Shown: positions 6,344-6,503 of the stretch, piece after piece | How the letters are laid out: every line of letters begins with the position of its first letter | Numbering within the stretch: position 1 is the stretch's first letter | Translations under genes and position numbers: made by a program | Notes under the pieces: generated by a model | The model's input: only the letters and a program-made list of their open reading frames with translations | Told to the model about the DNA's origin: nothing | The model's database searches: none | NCBI GenBank assembly: GCA_947074125.1 | Contig: CAMTOM010000084.1 | Span: forward strand, 1-6,503 | Direction: 5' to 3' | Source of the DNA: an uncultured Desulfovibrionaceae bacterium | GTDB taxonomy: Bacteria > Desulfobacterota > Desulfovibrionia > Desulfovibrionales > Desulfovibrionaceae | DNA length: 6,503 nucleotides

Positions 6344-6503
6344 CTAACCCGCAACATTCCTAGCACCTACAATCACAACGCACTGCATCCCAACACCATT
6401 ACCAAATCAACGTTTTTTCGACTCACGCGCCACACCAACAGCCTCAATACTACCTTCCCACCCCCCCCACCCCCACCCACCAGTCCCCCCCACCCCATCA
6501 ACC
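6344..6503 (-). other. pyrG: error-rich contig end, in-frame continuation of pyrG
   Basis: In the pyrG frame the minus strand still reads VDG...GG.G...EGSIEAVGVARESKK...G...GMQCVVI..ARNVAG, which matches the CTP synthase glutaminase region residue for residue without indels. Many codons are changed, mostly by substitution to G on this strand. There are stops at 6346-6344 and 6409-6407. The expected catalytic Cys codon of GICLGMQ reads GGT at 6397-6395, one base from TGT. Changes become denser toward the edge, where runs of G dominate. Low-quality base calls are the best explanation, so this stretch should not be annotated as a broken gene in the organism. Confidence 0.8.

Noticed and set aside
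6455..6500. C-runs on plus (G-runs on minus) resembling a G-quadruplex or simple repeat
   Set aside because: These lie where pyrG codons should be and fit low-quality G-biased base calls at a contig end.
6344..6503. Frame-preserving hypervariation, as from a diversity-generating retroelement
   Set aside because: Such elements change adenines at specific sites in a variable repeat; here changes from several bases mostly end in G, include stops and rise toward the edge, and no reverse transcriptase or template repeat is present.

Overview
The window looks like a short contig from an anaerobic bacterium of moderate GC content. The style of the proteins (the CTP synthase C-terminus, a TIGR04076 protein, and the NiFe-hydrogenase maturation proteins HypD and HypE) suggests a sulfate-reducer-like Desulfovibrionaceae relative. 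That placement is inferred from remembered protein similarity, with about even confidence at family level. Neither edge is a natural boundary: the left edge cuts argC and the right edge cuts pyrG.

Left block, plus strand (1-4336): argC (arginine biosynthesis, missing about 10 N-terminal residues) is followed after 11 bases by hypD. An AT-rich 139-base gap comes next, then hypE, which ends in the diagnostic Pro-Arg-Ile-Cys. A 64-base gap leads to an eight-helix permease of the UPF0718/PF03773 type. HypD and HypE act together. HypE makes a thiocyanate on its C-terminal Cys from a carbamoyl group supplied by HypF, and HypC-HypD receives the cyanide on iron to build the Fe(CN)2CO unit of NiFe hydrogenases. 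HypA, B, C and F and the hydrogenase itself are not in the window.

Right block, minus strand (6503-4378): pyrG (C-terminal part only), then a 210-base spacer, then a 114-residue TIGR04076 protein of unknown function, then tyrA (prephenate dehydrogenase), which converges on the permease. The spacer holds a probable pyrG terminator and a long, nearly perfect hairpin just before the TIGR04076 gene. A second intrinsic terminator directly abuts the TIGR04076 stop codon. The minus-strand genes therefore look like three separate transcription units rather than one operon.

The last ~160 bases need caution. On the minus strand they still align codon for codon with the CTP synthase glutaminase domain, with no indels. 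They carry many substitutions, mostly toward G (C on the plus strand), including two in-frame stops and loss of the catalytic Cys codon. This is best read as low-quality sequence at a contig end, not biology. No mobile element, CRISPR array, tRNA or rRNA was seen. No clearly new system is present. The most interesting items are the hairpin leader of the TIGR04076 gene, the hypE-permease pairing, and the hypD-hypE intergenic dyad.
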